Assembly (NCBI GenBank): GCA_039621445.1
Contig: CP154956.1
Coordinates: 36,164,100-36,228,099 of the forward strand
Direction of reading: 5' to 3'
Length of the DNA: 64,000 nt
From: Euglena gracilis
Lineage: Eukaryota > Euglenida > Euglenophyceae > Euglenales
The translations under genes and the position numbers were made by a program. The stretch's first letter is position 1. Each line of letters begins with the position of its first letter. The notes beneath the pieces are model-generated. The model made no database searches, was not told the origin of the DNA, and was given only the letters and a program-made list of their open reading frames with translations. Positions 1 to 12,858 of the stretch are shown here, in pieces.

Positions 1-21
1 CACACACACACACACACACAC

Positions 22-74
<53 letters not shown>

Positions 75-75
75 A

Positions 76-107
<32 letters not shown>

Positions 108-111
108 CACA

Positions 112-206
<95 letters not shown>

Positions 207-340
207 ACACACCCACACACACACACCCACCCACCCACCCACACACACACACACACACCCACACCCACACCCACACACACACCCACACCCACACCCACAC
301 ACACACCCACACCCACACCCACACCCACACCCACACACAG
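1..340. repeat. CA / CACCCA tract (left edge, copy A)
   Basis: Almost pure CA, then CACG, then CACCCA units. It matches the right end of 33960-34549 and leads into the same unique sequence, so the window opens inside the intron equivalent to 33738-34679. Confidence 0.95.
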
Positions 341-470
341 GGATACCACACCACCCTGGTGGGTCTTAAAAAGAAGCCCTCTCTGACCCTCCCCCGGGAT
401 TGGTCGAATTCAGCCTGCTACCCATAACATCCTCCCCCAACCCCCCATCGGCAAGCGACGTTTGGCCTCG

Positions 471-2891
471 CCTCTCCAGCTTCACGGTGGGGCAGCACGC
501 GTTCCAGATCACGGTGACCAAGACGTACGGTGTGAATAACTTCTTCGACGACCTCCGGTCCCAGTACTTCGCCACCATCAAGAGCGGCATCACCTTCATC
601 TTCACCGACAACGAGATCAAGCAGGTGCAGATCAGCAATGAATTGTGAGTTTTGTGGTGGGCCAAAGACAAGGAAAATGACAATTCCACAATATGACTGT
701 TGACCATTGGATGGCATTATTGCATGCCAAGGAAATGAGGGTTCAAAACGATTTTGGAGCCCTTCGATGCTTCTCGTTCCTATCTTTCTCAAGGGAACCC
801 CTCCTCCAGAAAAAAGAACCGGAAATGTTTTGTTTCCCTTGGATGATTTCATTTACTGGAAACGGAACCCTCACAAATGATGGCCCAGGATTTGAGCCAT
901 TGTCACCACTGCATTGCACTCCACTGCAGGAGCGGTTCCTCGAGTACATCAACAATTTCCTGTCCTCCGGCGAGGTGCCGGGTCTGTTTGGCAGCGACGA
1001 CCGTGACTCTGCCTTCAATGACATCCGACCCATCGCAAAGAAGGAGCGGCCGAAGGAGTTCAACGACACGCCAGACTACCTGTGGAAGTATTTCATCAAC
1101 CGGGTCCGGGACCGGCTTCACTTCGTTCTGTGCTTCTCCCCAGTGGGCGACAAGTTCCGCACTCGTGCCCGCAACTGGGGAGGGTTTCAGTCTTGCAGAA
1201 TTTGGAAAAAAAGCACCCTCTCTGCTCCCTTAAGCACATCTATTAATATAATAAGGCATACTATCACCTGTGCCGACCACTAATATTAATTAATATAATA
1301 ATAATAATCATAATCATAATAATAATAATAATAATTATTATTATTATTATGCATCATATTATACCAGCTATACCTCATAATATACCACTAATAAGCACAA
1401 TTGGATTTTTTTGCTTGTTGTGGATGGCCTTTTTACATATGGTGCGTCCAAAGAACGAGCATGTTGCATTATTCTATTCAATATTTTTTTCCAAATGCCT
1501 TTGCCATGGCTCACATGTTCAAGTTTTCCTCCAACCCTCCTTATTCCCAAGTTCCCTGGGCTGATTGCTTATTGCACGATTAACTGGTGTGCTCCTCCAT
1601 CGTTTGGCGTTGGCCAACATCCAATGCTGCATATTTGATGGCAACAGGTTCAGGGTGTGGGTGGGTTGCAAATGGTTTTGTTTGAGGATGCAAGAAACAA
1701 AGAAAGGCACCCTCCGCAGGGCTGTACGGGAAACCCTGAAACCCCATGGGTGGCGGGTTGGGGGTCGGCTACCCTCCATCCTGGTGGGTGGGGGGTCCGA
1801 ACCCCCCCCCCTCCACCAAGCCCCCCTGTGTTTCCAGGGGGGGGGGGCGAATTTAGTTCAACATTTTCCTTGGGGGTCGAACCACCCCCCTCCATCTCCC
1901 AGGTGTGGGAGGGTCCGACCCCCCCCCATGGCGCTCCATTCCACTAATTTTCACATGACATTGTTCCATGTTTTTTGCGGAGTGTTTTTTTTGTGATATT
2001 GTTGCGGCCGACTGGGTGTCTTAAAACTCTACTGTTTTGCTTCCTCTGGTGTGTTTATCTTCCGCAGTCGCACCATAATCCACTATCTCTGGTGCAGTTA
2101 GGCAATGCAGCCAGGAAAAGGTGCTGGCGTATGCGAACCTCGAAATACAGCAGTTTGCCACAGCAATAGCCAAGGCAGTTGGGGAGAGGCTAGGCAGCCT
2201 AATGTCTGAAGGGTAACAATGTGGAATTTCTGGCCTCCTGGGCCCCCAGATCTCAGGCTCCCTGAGTGGTCTCAGGCTTCCCCCTGATCCACAATCTGTG
2301 TAAAAGGATCGTCTGCCGTTTGATGGCGTTCCAGGTTGCCAAATGTCTGCACACGTGGTTTTAAACTGTTCAGGAGGGACCTGCGTTGTTGCATTGTCCC
2401 ACTCATTGCCATGCCAAGGTTTGATTGCAGTATGAGAGACCCATGCAAGGCTTCTTTGACCATGCAAAAAAAACATGGAACGATGCAATGCGAAAATGGG
2501 TGCAGGCTTTCCCGTACAGCGTTGGCCCTCCCTGTGGGGCCGGAAACCTATGACAGCGACTCCATAGCCCTTGGCTTCCAGACCCCAGCTCTTTTCCAAT
2601 GCGGTTCAACTGCATTTCATTGTGTTGTTTTATCCAGTCAAACTGTTGTTTGCGCCTTTATTCCCGTTGTTCACTCCCCGCTGTCTTCCCCCCCCCCCCG
2701 CCAGGTTCTTCCCGTGGCCCAACGAGGCCCTGCTGGACGTCGCCACCAAGTTTCTGGAGCCGTACGAGATGGAGACGGACGCCAAGACCAAGACGGCGCT
2801 GTACGGCTTTGTGGCCAACATCCACAGCATCGTCACCGACTCCACCACGGAGTACTTCCAGCGGTTCCGCAAGGCCGTGTACTGCACCCCT
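471..2891 (+). CDS. Dynein AAA4 (3' part), copy A (4 exons)
   Basis: Exons 471-624, 930-1175, 1552-1586 and 2705-2891, equivalent to 34680-34833, 35141-35386, 36090-36124 and 37276-37462. They encode FQITVTKTYGVNNF, Walker B ITFIFTDNEI, LSSGEVPGLFG, FSPVGDKFRTRAR, FPGLIAYCTIN and WPNEALLDVATKFLEPY. The start at 471 uses the nonconventional 3' end (TGG at 463-465 plus five bases). The P-loop exon that should precede it is off the left edge. The 1586/2705 junction is GT-AG. The 1175/1552 junction is unresolved, as in copy B. This copy lacks the 290-bp MITE that copy B carries in the third of these introns. Confidence 0.85.
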
Positions 2892-3277
2892 GCCCAGACC
2901 AGCGGCTTACATAATTGCCCACCCAGCTTTGGATGGCCACCAGGCCGGGCGATCCTCAAGGGACAGGATTCTTTTTTTTTCCTGTTCAAGACTGCCCTTT
3001 TGAACTGCCCGTCCGGGCATCGAACAGGGTTAAAATTAAATAGTGCGGAAAAATTTTTTTACCCACCATATGGGTGAATGAGCGATGGTCCAAGGATGCC
3101 AGAAGTCTATTTCCCCCCAAAGTCGACCCGTTCTTGTTAAAATATAGCCATTTGGGGGGGGGGGGCATTTTTTGGTCAAGGGAAGTTGTGTTCCATCCCA
3201 CCTGACATCTCGTTAAAAAAAAATCCCAAGTCTCACCTCAAGCCAGACCTCAAAAGTGAGGCCACAGGCCTGGAGGT

Positions 3278-3619
3278 AAGTCGTATTTGGGCTTCATCGA
3301 CCTGTACCGCAACATCTACAAGGAGAAGGTGGACGGCATCAATCTGCTGGCCGACAAGATCAACGGTGGGCTGCAGAAGCTGCAGCAGGCCGGGGAGGAC
3401 GTGAGGCTCATGAAGATTGACCTGGCGCAGAAGGAGGTGTGTGAGTGAGTGTGTGTGTTGTGTTGTGTTGTGTTGTGTTGTGTTGTGTTGTGTTGTGCTG
3501 TGTTGTGTTGTGTTGTGTTGTGTTGTGTTGTGTTGTGCTGTATTGTGTGTGTGTGCGTGCGTGTCTGTGGTGTGTGTGCTCTGTCTGTGTGTGTGTGTGT
3601 GGGTGGGTGGGTTTGTGCC

Positions 3620-3658
<39 letters not shown>

Positions 3659-6600
3659 CGCGCGCACGCGCGCGTGTGCGTGCGTGCGTGCATGCACTCC
3701 TACCAGGCTTGCGTTGGCGGGGTGACCACGGAGCTGATGCAAGCACCCAGAAGTGGCTCATTGTCCCGAGCAATGAAAGTTGTTGTCCTGATCAGAAGAA
3801 GGGGGCACGTCAAAGCTGACCGGACACAATCTTTTTCTGCAGAATTGTGTTGTGTTTGGAGAAGCGCAGGGACACTCGGCAGCCTCGCCCCCCCCCCCCC
3901 CCCCCCCCGTGGCCCCCCAGGTCAAGCTGGTGGCAGCCCAGAAGGAGACGGACATCTTGCTGGTGGAGATCACGGAGTCCACCGCCAAGGCTGAGAAGAA
4001 GAAGGCGGAGGTGACGGCGGTGAAGGACGTGCTCGCGTCGGAGGCGTCGGTGGTGGCGGCCGGCAAGGCGGACGCCGAGAAGGACCTCGCGGCGGCGGGG
4101 CCCGCCCTCGAGGACGCCAAGTCAGCGCTGGACTCCATCACGCCGTCCGACATGAAGACGCTGAAGGCGCTCGCCAAGCCGCCGGAGCTGATCAAGCGCA
4201 TCTTCGACGGGGTGGTCCCCAGGCGGGGCTGCCGGGGCGCCGAAAGGGCGAGGAAAGCGTGTCACCGGACACAGTGCGAGGGGGGCACTGGCAATTTTCC
4301 AAGCAGCTTTTTCTTGCCTGGGAGGCATCCACCCCTGGTAGTTGTTCAATGCCAAACCCCCCTCCCCAAATAATTTGGCGGGGTGCCAAGTTTTTGGAAC
4401 CATCTTTTTGGCCTTCCCCCCTGCCAGGTTATTTGGGCCCTTATTTTATTTATGTTTTTTTTTATGTGTTTCGGCGTCGTACTGCTTTTGCCTTAAAATG
4501 AGGGTGCCAAGTGACCGGAGCAATCATTTTTTGCCTGGCCCCCCCGCCAAGTTATTCGGCCACTGCCAGGAGCAAGGGCCCCGCCAGCAGGGGGGTGGGG
4601 CAAAATATGCACCGTGCAGTTTTTGAAGTTTTTTGCAGTTTTTACGTTTTTGGTTTTTTGCAGTTTTTTGCAGTTTTTTTGCAGTTTTTTTTTGCAGTTT
4701 TTTTTTCCTCAAAGAAAGCACATGTGCATTTTCTTGCAGTCTTCAGTTTTGAGAAAGTTGAAAACATATTTTTTGATGTGCTCCAAGGCTAGAAGGTTTC
4801 AAAAGAACATCAATGCAATTCCATCACATGTTTTGTACAGCCACAAAATGAGTGATGATGGTCAAATATTAGTTATTGAAGACGTTCACCAGGATGATGG
4901 TGATGGTGGAGAAGGGGCTGCTGACAAAAGTGAAGGTACCAATGAAGAAGGAGGTGAGAAAGTCCAAAAATCCCAAAGGATTTTGAAGAAAAGGAATTAT
5001 GGTGTGTTGGTTACTCCAGGAACCCGAGCAAAGCAGTTTCCAAGTGGGGTGTATGAAGTCCATGGTGACTCCATGTGGTGTGCATATCCTCCTCCTCCTG
5101 GTTGTGAAAATTGTTTTTTTGAGGTGTGTCACCTGCCAGAAGCCAGTGAATCACTGCCGAAAAAATATTGCACAAGAACATTTGGGTTCCAACCAACCAA
5201 ATATTGCACAAGAACATTTGGGTACAAAAAATATTGCACAAGAACATTTGGGTTCCAACCAAGTCCCATTTAAACAACACGGCGAGGGATAAGAAGCGGA
5301 AGCTGGAAACCCAAGCCCCAGAACTGCAACAGATTCTGTGTCATCCTCCAACCCTTTGGTGTGAATGCACATACATTGTTGAAATGTTCTTATCCTTTTG
5401 TTTTGTAGGATGCACAGATTTGTCCTGAACGACAAAAAGTCCGAGCTGATCTGAAAAAGATGTTATCAGCACGGCATACAATACAAGGTTGATTTTCCTG
5501 GGGGAGACAGCGCATTTATGTTCCCCTGCCTTTTAGAAGCTTGTTGTTGCAGCGTTCCACGCAGCTGGGATTCCACGGAAGAAGCTTCAACATCCAGTGG
5601 AAGAAAACACAACAACTGTTCCGGAAAGGCTGGCCCCATTTGGTTGAAACGACAAGGGAAGTTTGCTGACCACGTCGCTTTGTTTCTCAACATTCCTGTA
5701 ACTTCAGCTGAGGTGGAGTGGTCCTTCAGCCTGGCTGGCTGCATTGACACAAAATTGCGCTATGCCTTGCCTGATGAGACGCGCAAATTATCCACCATGC
5801 TCATGTAAACGGCGACATTATCCACCATGCAAACGGCGACATTGAGGGCCGATTCCATTAAGGACCCTTTGCCGTTTGCTTCTTGCATGTTTCCAGCTGT
5901 GCCGTGCGCTTTCTGATTCAGAACGTCGTTTATGGCATCAGGTTGGCCCATTTGTGCAAATGGAACATCAATGGTCTCATCCTTAGTAATTAGCCTCACT
6001 CGTTGCATGATGGCTTCCCCAAATGGACTTGCAATGCGCAGTTTTTTGCAGTTTTTTTTGCAGTTTTTTGCAGTGCAGCTTTTGACCTGCCCGTGTGCAG
6101 TTTTTGCCCCCCCCTGCCGCCACGTTATTTGGGGGGGGCGGGTGCATTGTTTTTTTTTCCTGCCAGTGTTGTGTGATTGATTATTTTTGCTGCCCAGTAG
6201 GCATTGTTTTGCACCAGAGTGTTTAGAAAGCCGCACACGCCTGCTGTCGTTGCTGATGCAATTGCCCATGGACCCGAACCCGGTCTATTACGAGGTTGTC
6301 AAGGGGAGCAAGATGCTCACCAGCTCTTGGGAGACTGCAGGCAAACCATTGTTGTCCCGCCTTGACTTCTTGAACATGTTGCTGGAGTTCAACGGTGTGA
6401 ATACTCACGTTACATTTGTTGTTGTGCAATGACGGTCGATTCCGCACGGTTTTTGTTGATGTTATTGTAAGCGAATGCCATGTGATGAAAGCTTTATTAG
6501 GTCAAACGAGTCAAACGCAGAACCTTGGCATTTCCGCCATCATTGCCTCGTCTGTGCAGGGCCCAAGAAGGATGAGATCAACGGAGAGACGTGTGAGCTT

Positions 6601-7993
6601 CTGCTGCCGTACCTTTGGATGCAAGAGTTCACCTACGAGCGTGCCAAGTCGGCTTGTGGCAACGTGGCTGGGCTCTGCACGTGGGTGCGGGCGATGCACA
6701 CGTACTACCACATCGCCCGCTTCGTTGCCCCGAAGATCGAGGCACTGCGAGAGGCGGAGGGGAAGTTGCGGATTGCCAATGCCAAGCTTGGGGAGAAGGA
6801 GAGGGAGCTCGCAAAGGTGGGTAAAGAATTTGTGTCCCTTCCACATTGAATGAAGTTCAGTCCGCCAGCACCTTATGCTTGCATTATTTTTTTCATTTTT
6901 TTGTGGAAAGAGGTTGCAAAGGGGTAACCCTCCAGAATCCTTGGTTTGGAAGTTTTGGCTGGCTGGAACAAAAAAGAGAATTTTTGTTCAATCATTCCCT
7001 CCAAGGCTTTGTTCATGAAAATTTGGGCTGCAAATTATCTCTGGACAACTTCGACATGCCACCTTATCATTTTTCTCGAATATGCCCAAGGAGGGTTGTA
7101 TCGCTGGAAGGTGCAGCTGGCCAGCTGACCTCGGAGCAAACTGAGCACAATGGGATTGGACATACCAGAAGATGGGGGGGGATCCTGAGCCCCGGGCGGA
7201 TTTGAGATCTCCATCGTCGATAACAACTGACCCTACCAGGGGTGGGGGGAAATTTTGCCCTAGAGAAAATTTGGCACGGACAAATTTCGCGGAAGCAAAT
7301 CCTGCGAAATATTTCCGGACATTTTTAAGGAATCCCGCGAAATTTTTGTCCATGTATTCCCTTTCAGGTGCTCAAGGCTTCCCTTTTTTGCTTCACAGAA
7401 AAAAAATCCCGCGAAATATTTCCGGACATTTTTCAGGAATCCCGCGAAATTTGTCGTCCACGAAATTTGTCGCCACAAAATTTCTCTGGCACGAAATTCC
7501 CCCCCCCCCCCCCGGTAAGCCACTGCTGGGGCCTTCTTTTGGCCCCCCGCCCCGCTGCAGGTGGAGGCGGACCTGGGGGAGTGCCAGGCCCGGCTGGACG
7601 GGGCGAAGCGCACCAAGCAGGAGCTGCAGGACGCCCAGGGCTGGACGGGAACCTTCGAAACCCTGTGGGTTGTGGGTTGGGGGGGGTCCACCCCCCCCCC
7701 GTCGTCTGACCCCTCACCCGCCCTTCCCGTGCAGCCCTGAGGCCGATGCGGACCGCTGCAAGAAGCGGATGGACGCGGCCAACGGGCTGATCGAGGCCCT
7801 GTCTGGGGAGCGGGACCGCTGGACGGTGCAGAGCAACGAGTTCAAGGACATGACCCGCCGCCTCGTCGGGGACGTCGCGCTGGCGGGGGCATTCATCTCG
7901 TACTGCGGCCCGTTCAACGCCGAGTTCCGCAAGCTGCTGTTCTCCAACTACTTCTACCAGGATTGCATCAAGCGCAAGATCCCAGTGACAGAG
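3278..7993 (+). CDS. Dynein stalk and microtubule-binding domain, copy A (6 exons)
   Basis: Exons 3278-3436, 3921-4216, 6249-6394, 6560-6816, 7561-7632 and 7745-7993. Unlike copy B, the CC1 exon 3921-4216 is intact here: a clean AG acceptor at 3919-3920, 296 bases, and an open frame through KLVAAQKETDILLVEI and the coiled coil to KPPELIKRIFDG. The microtubule-binding tip exons carry EVVKGSKMLTSSWETA and ERAKSACGNVAGL. CC2 returns in 7561-7993. Nonconventional introns are 2892-3277, 4217-6248 and 7633-7744. The last has a 13-base stem with one mismatch between its ends. Confidence 0.88.
3437..3700. repeat. TG / TGTTG microsatellite starting at a donor, copy A
   Basis: Begins with the GT of the 5' splice site, then TGTTG pentamers, then TG/CG dinucleotides. 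Fills most of the intron before the CC1 exon. Confidence 0.9.
4217..6248 (+). other. Intron of copy A with hAT relic and GCAGTTTT runs
   Basis: Equivalent of 38846-40755. Besides the transposon relic it holds repeated GCAG-T(n) runs at about 4630-4710 and 6040-6075, and several copies of a CCAGGTTATTTGG-like word near C/G runs. Confidence 0.6.
4850..5866 (+). mobile_element. Decayed hAT/CGGBP1-like transposon gene in intron, copy A
   Basis: Same relic as 39445-40366, so it predates separation of the copies. This copy is more damaged. A 24-base word around the finger histidines (AATATTGCACAAGAACATTT) is present three times between 5165 and 5250 instead of once. A short duplication near 5807-5835 introduces an early stop in the dimerisation motif. 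Confidence 0.6.
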
Positions 7994-8454
7994 GTATGGG
8001 CCCCAACTGGTGTTCAGGAGTTGTGATCATTTCACCATGATTGGGCCACCTTCCTGGAAGTTGAACAAGCAGTTGATGTAGTCCCTTGGGGAGGCCCTCT
8101 TGAAACAGGAGGGGTTCTCCAGACCACACAGTTGTAATTTAATTTAACTCAAGGCGTGTATGACCCCACCCCCCGGGTGGTGACTGACTGTTTTTTTAGA
8201 AGGACTGACTGGTTTTTGGCACCAGACTGCCCCTGGGGTGGGGTCTGGTCGGAAGGACCAAACGTGCACCAAGTACCCATGGCACCGAAAAACTCATTTG
8301 AAAAATGGCTGAAATCCATTGATTTTGGGCAATTTTGGGCATGAGTGGAAAGAGTGACCGGTCCCCAGGGGGGGGGAGGGGAGCAATTGAAAAGTTTTGA
8401 AAAGGTGACTGACTTTTTTTTATGAGGGGAGGTAGCCCCCCCCCCCGGGTTGTA

Positions 8455-8538
8455 AATTAGTTAGTTAGTAGTTAGTTAGTTAGTTTAGTTAGTTAGGTAG
8501 TTAGTTAGTTTAGTTAGTTAGTTAGTTAGTTAGTCAGT
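8455..8538. repeat. TTAG tetranucleotide tract, copy A
   Basis: Imperfect TTAG repeats in the CC2/AAA5 intron; shorter in copy B at about 42846-42905. Confidence 0.9.
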
Positions 8539-9054
8539 TAGTTAAGCAATTGCATACTCTCGACTCCCACCCACCTGCCAGGGGTGCTCCATAGCCAGGG
8601 ACACCCAGGAAATTCAGTTCCTGAATGTTTTCTACAGTCGTATTTTGTTAATTCGAAAAATTTGACCCCAAAGTTACGCTAAAATACATTTTTTTTTGCC
8701 AAGACCAACATTTCGCACAGAAAATCGGTCATTTGTGCCGTCCTGTTATTCCCATTACACCAAAGGGGGGTGGCCCAGACCTCTCCACCTGGCCATTCAT
8801 CGAACCTTGGGGGATTGATGACATTTGAACCTCGAAGCATTCCGGATAACTGAAATCAAACCGAAACCAAAAAAATTATGCCAACGTTCCAACAAATATC
8901 CAACTGCATGTCCCAAAGGTAAATGAGGGCAAACACGTCTGAAGTGAACCATCGCCCATGTGTGATGGTAGCAGCAACATCCAAAAATATACTCCCCCGA
9001 CGAAATGCAACATTTTTGGAGCATTGACTTCCAGCTCAGACCCCTTTTGTTTTT

Positions 9055-9175
9055 TGGTGTTTTTTTTTTTTTTTTTTTTGTGTTTTTTTTTTTTTTTGGT
9101 TTTTGGGGTTTTTTTTGGTGTTTTGTTTTTTGTTTGTTGTTTTTTCTTTTTTTTTTTTTTTTTTTTGTTTTTGTT
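9055..9175. repeat. Poly-T tract, copy A only
   Basis: T runs broken by G. Copy B has unrelated ordinary sequence at the equivalent place (about 43420-43540). Confidence 0.85.
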
Positions 9176-9477
9176 GATTCTTTATTATACCATATTGTTC
9201 ATTGACTTTGCTTAGAATCAGAAAGAGGCTTTCAGCTGCGGAGGTACACTACCATGTTAACAGAGCCCTATATTATGTTGAATGGGAGGGCTAACCTCAC
9301 CTGCTCGTATCATACCCAGGACCTGTCGGTGTTCATGGTGACTTAGAAGAAGTTGTGCTGCGGAATTCAGAAAGAGTGGCTTTCAGCTGGGAGGTAACAC
9401 ACCATGTTAACAGAGCCCTATTGAGTAGGTTGAATGGGAGTGCCAGAACCTACCTGCTCGTTTTTTTGGTGCCCCAG

Positions 9478-12125
9478 GACCCTGTCGGTGGTGAAGTTCC
9501 GGGTGGACGAGAGCCAGATCACGGACTGGCAGATCGAAGGGCTGCCGTCCGACGACCACTCCGTGGCAGAACGGCATCATCATCACCCGCACCACGACGT
9601 ACCCCCTCCTGGTGGACCCCCAGCCAGGGCGTCGTTTGAGCCGGGGGAACCCCCAGGGGGGCAGGGGTTTTGTTCCCAAGCCGGAGTTGACCCTAACCCC
9701 AGAGGCGTCCAGCCAGCCAGCGGTCAAAAATGGCTTTAAAAACGGCATTTTTGAGTGGTTTTGGGGGGTTGCGCCACCAGTTTTTGGTTTAAAATGGCAA
9801 CCCGGCTAAATTTGGTTTTTTTTGCCTGTTTTGGGGTTCCTGCGGGTCCAGCTGCCAGCCCCACCCCCTGGGGTGTGTCCAGCCGGCCACCCAATTTTTC
9901 CAGCCTCTGAGCTACCCCTTTTCCCCGGGTTTGTTGTTGTCCAAGTGCCGCCCCGCCCCCAGGGTCAGGGCCTGCAGTGGCTGCGCGTCAAGGAGGAGCA
10001 CAACGGCGTCAAGGTGTCCAACTTCACGGACAAGCATTTCCCGGACCACCTGCGTGACCAGCTGCGGGACGGGCGCCCGCTGCTGATCGAGAACTGCACG
10101 GAGGAGATTGACCCCATGCTGGACCCGGTGCTGGAAAAGGTATGGGCATCAGGTCACAGAAGTTTGCCGTATGTGGATGCTTTTGCGGCATGGGGAGGGG
10201 GCACTGATAGAACTGTTCCGGCAGAAGTGAATCACTTGGGTGTTTTTGGATCATGTGAAGAAAACCACCCAAAATTTTCGGATATTTTTCAAAAAAGTTG
10301 TGTTTGTGTGAGGTGAAGTGTCTTTTTCAATTGTGGCAGTACCCAAATATTTCCGGGCCATTCTGAGGAATTCGCCCAATTTTTCCCGTCACTAATTTTG
10401 TTGGAACCAACTAAACCCCCCCCAAATATAAAACCCCCCCGGTTTTATAATTGGGCGGAAATTTCAAGACCCCGAGGGGGGGTTTTATATTTGGGGGGGG
10501 GGGTTTATATTCGGTCGGAAAAATCAACTTCCCGGTGGGCTCCAGTAGACACTTTTTTGGTCCAAAATAACAAATACGCCCACCCTTGGGGGTCCAAAAA
10601 CTTCATTTTTCGGGCGAAGGAGCAATTTTCACATGTTTTTGGTAAAAATTGTTCCCAAATCTGCCAAAAATGACAATTTTGGGAGATATTTTGTCGAAAA
10701 TTTTCCCTTCCGGCGCTTCGCGCTGGAGGGGGGGGGGTTATATTTGGGCGGGATTTCAAGGTCCTCAGGGGGGGTTTTATATTTGGCGGGGGTTTTGTAT
10801 TTGGGGGGGGGTTATATTTGGGGGGGGGTTTATATCTGTGTCCATCCCCCGGGTTGCGCTGACCAAGTGATGGACTCCCATTTCATTTTGCTGTGCTGGA
10901 AGGCATTGAGCGCACCGCCCGCCGTGTCCCGCAGTCCGTGGTGAAGTCCGGGCGGTCGCTGGTGATCATCATCAACGACAAGCCGCACGACTTCAACGAA
11001 GACTTCAAGATGGTGATGACCAGCATGCTGCCCAACCCGGCGTTCCCTCCCGAACAGGGGCCGCTGGGCAGAATCGGCGAGTCTAAAGTGGATTGTCGCC
11101 CATTTCCCAGCAGACCACGCTTTGCTAACATTGATTTTTCCAAGTGCACTTTGAACCAGTTGCTGGGAAGTTGCGGAAGATTGAAATGTTTGTGGTGGTC
11201 TTTTCCCTCGACCTTCCAGAAGCGCATTTTCGGCAAGCCTGTCTTTGTTCATCAAGTAAAGTTTTTTTTTTTACTACCACAGCTCTCTCGCCCAGCCAAA
11301 TGCGCCCCCTGCCACCGAGCTGTTCGCCAAGTGCAGTATCATCGACTTCACGGTGACGATGGCGGGGCTGGAGCAGCAGCTGCTGGGCCGCGTGATCGGC
11401 CAGGAAAAGGCGGAGCTGGAGGAAGAGAGGTGCACGGCCCACTGGCAGCTGGGAAAATGCGGGGCCTGTGTTTGAACAGCGCAGTCCAATGAAATAAATG
11501 AAAATGATTATGTTAATTAAATAGTAAATGGTAACAATAATTTTTAAATGCAGTTGCGTGTTCGCGTGTGTGCGCGCGCGTGTGTGGTGTGGGTGGGTGG
11601 GTGGGTGGGTCGGTGTGGGGGTCGGTGTGGGTGTGGGTGTGGGTGTGGGTGTGGGTGTGGGTGTGGGTGTGGGTGTGGGTGTGGGTGTGGGTGTGGGTGT
11701 GGGTGTGGGTGTGGTGTGGGTGTGGGTGTGGGTGTGGGTGCGTTTGGGTGCGGGTGAGAATGTGTGTGTGTGGGTCCACCTCTCAGGGCCAAGCTGGTGG
11801 AGGAGGTGAACAACAACGAGAAGCGGCTCAAGTACTACGAGGACAAGCTGCTGGCATGCCTCTCCGCCTCGAAGGGCAACCTGATCGACGACGAGGAGCT
11901 GATCGCCACGCTGGCCGACGCCAAGAAGGCCTCCACGGAGATCAAGGAGAAGCTGAGCATCGCGGTGGAAACCCGCAAGCGCATCAACTCCGCGCGGGAG
12001 GAGTACCGGCCCGTGGCCATCCGGGGCTCCGTGCTGTACTTCCTCATCGTGGAGATGTCGCTGGTGAACCCGATGTACCAGACCTCCCTGAACCAGTTCC
12101 TGGGCCTGTACGATGGGGGCATCGA
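9478..12125 (+). CDS. Dynein AAA5 and strut, copy A (5 exons, first frame-broken)
   Basis: Exons 9478-9621, 9961-10139, 10935-11051, 11317-11429 and 11787-12125. The first exon has two single-base insertions relative to 43689-43830, one near 9482 (extra C) and one near 9566 (extra G). Its middle is therefore read out of frame and the exon is 144 rather than 142 bases. The other four exons match copy B in length and frame. Introns 11052-11316 and 12126-12858 are nonconventional. The intron 10140-10934 has a 420-bp insertion not found in copy B. Confidence 0.82.
10412..10831. mobile_element. About 420-bp TA-flanked element, copy A only
   Basis: Begins TAAACCCCCCCC and ends with the inverse GGGGGGGGTTTA. 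Copy B (around 44636) lacks it. Inside are four or five copies of a TTTATATTTGGGG word in both orientations and the GGCGCTTCGCGC palindrome. A TA duplication would fit a Tc1/mariner-type MITE. Confidence 0.6.
11555..11772. repeat. GGGTGT microsatellite, copy A
   Basis: GGGTGT hexamer tract just upstream of the acceptor at 11786; copy B has a shorter version at 45360-45550. Confidence 0.9.
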
Positions 12126-12858
12126 GGGCAGGAGGCCCTCCCGCCCATATTTCTTGTTCCATCTCGACCCCCCAAATGGTGAGGCAGAGCCCCACCATTG
12201 GACGACCTTCCACAACAGGGCGCTAAAGAAAACTTGACCCCACCCCCAGGGTGGGGTCCAGCCAGCCAGCAGCCTTTTACAGCCCTGACCCCCCCTCCCC
12301 CCCCATCAACGAGTTTGATTTCCAGCTCCCCTTTGGGCGGCTGGATGGTAACAGATTTTTGCCCTGAGGTGCAAAAATGGCAAAGAATGGGCCAAAACAT
12401 GGGCAAAAATAGTAAAAATAGGTCAGATTTGAGCTGGCCAGGCGAATCTGCATCTTTTCGGTTTCGGTTTTCTGGCACTTGGTTTGGCCCCAATCGGGCC
12501 CAGTTCCAGCCCTGGGACCCCTATGGGGGGGGGGGTCAGCCAGCTGCCTTGTTCCAGCCAGCCCAAATTTTCAAGCCTCTGAGCTGGACCCCCTGGGGGG
12601 TCCTTAAGCAACACCCTGTTCCACAGATCCCATTATTTTTGGGGTTTCTGCGGTTCTGGGACTTTCCCTCCGGCATCCAAGAGTTGATTTTGTGACCTAC
12701 TGACTGATGTCGTTTTGGCCCAATCAAATTCAGAGTCATTTTCGCTCCATTCGGTCCCAGCCAGTTTAGATGCGACCCAGGCGTGTATTGTAGAACCAAG
12801 TGCAGAGGAAGCCCAAAGGATGCTGTCACAGAATTGTTTTGAAAGGCCTCCTGGCAGC

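Larger units (their letters stand above)
7994..9477 (+). other. Intron of copy A (CC2/AAA5), no gene
   Basis: GT-AG intron holding the TTAG and poly-T tracts. Near the acceptor, TTCAGCTG.GGAGGTA and a GAGCCCTAT word occur twice, about 130 bases apart. Nothing coding was seen. Copy B equivalent is 42389-43688. Confidence 0.7.

Noticed and set aside
2880-3290. GC-AG intron at the AAA4/stalk junction
   Set aside because: It would add four non-family residues; the gccCAG...CTGgaggt boundary reproduces the consensus exactly.
4614-5273. The BED-finger open frame as an independent host gene
   Set aside because: Its partner domain is a hAT dimerisation motif, the core is missing and both copies sit inside a dynein intron; transposon relic is the simpler reading.
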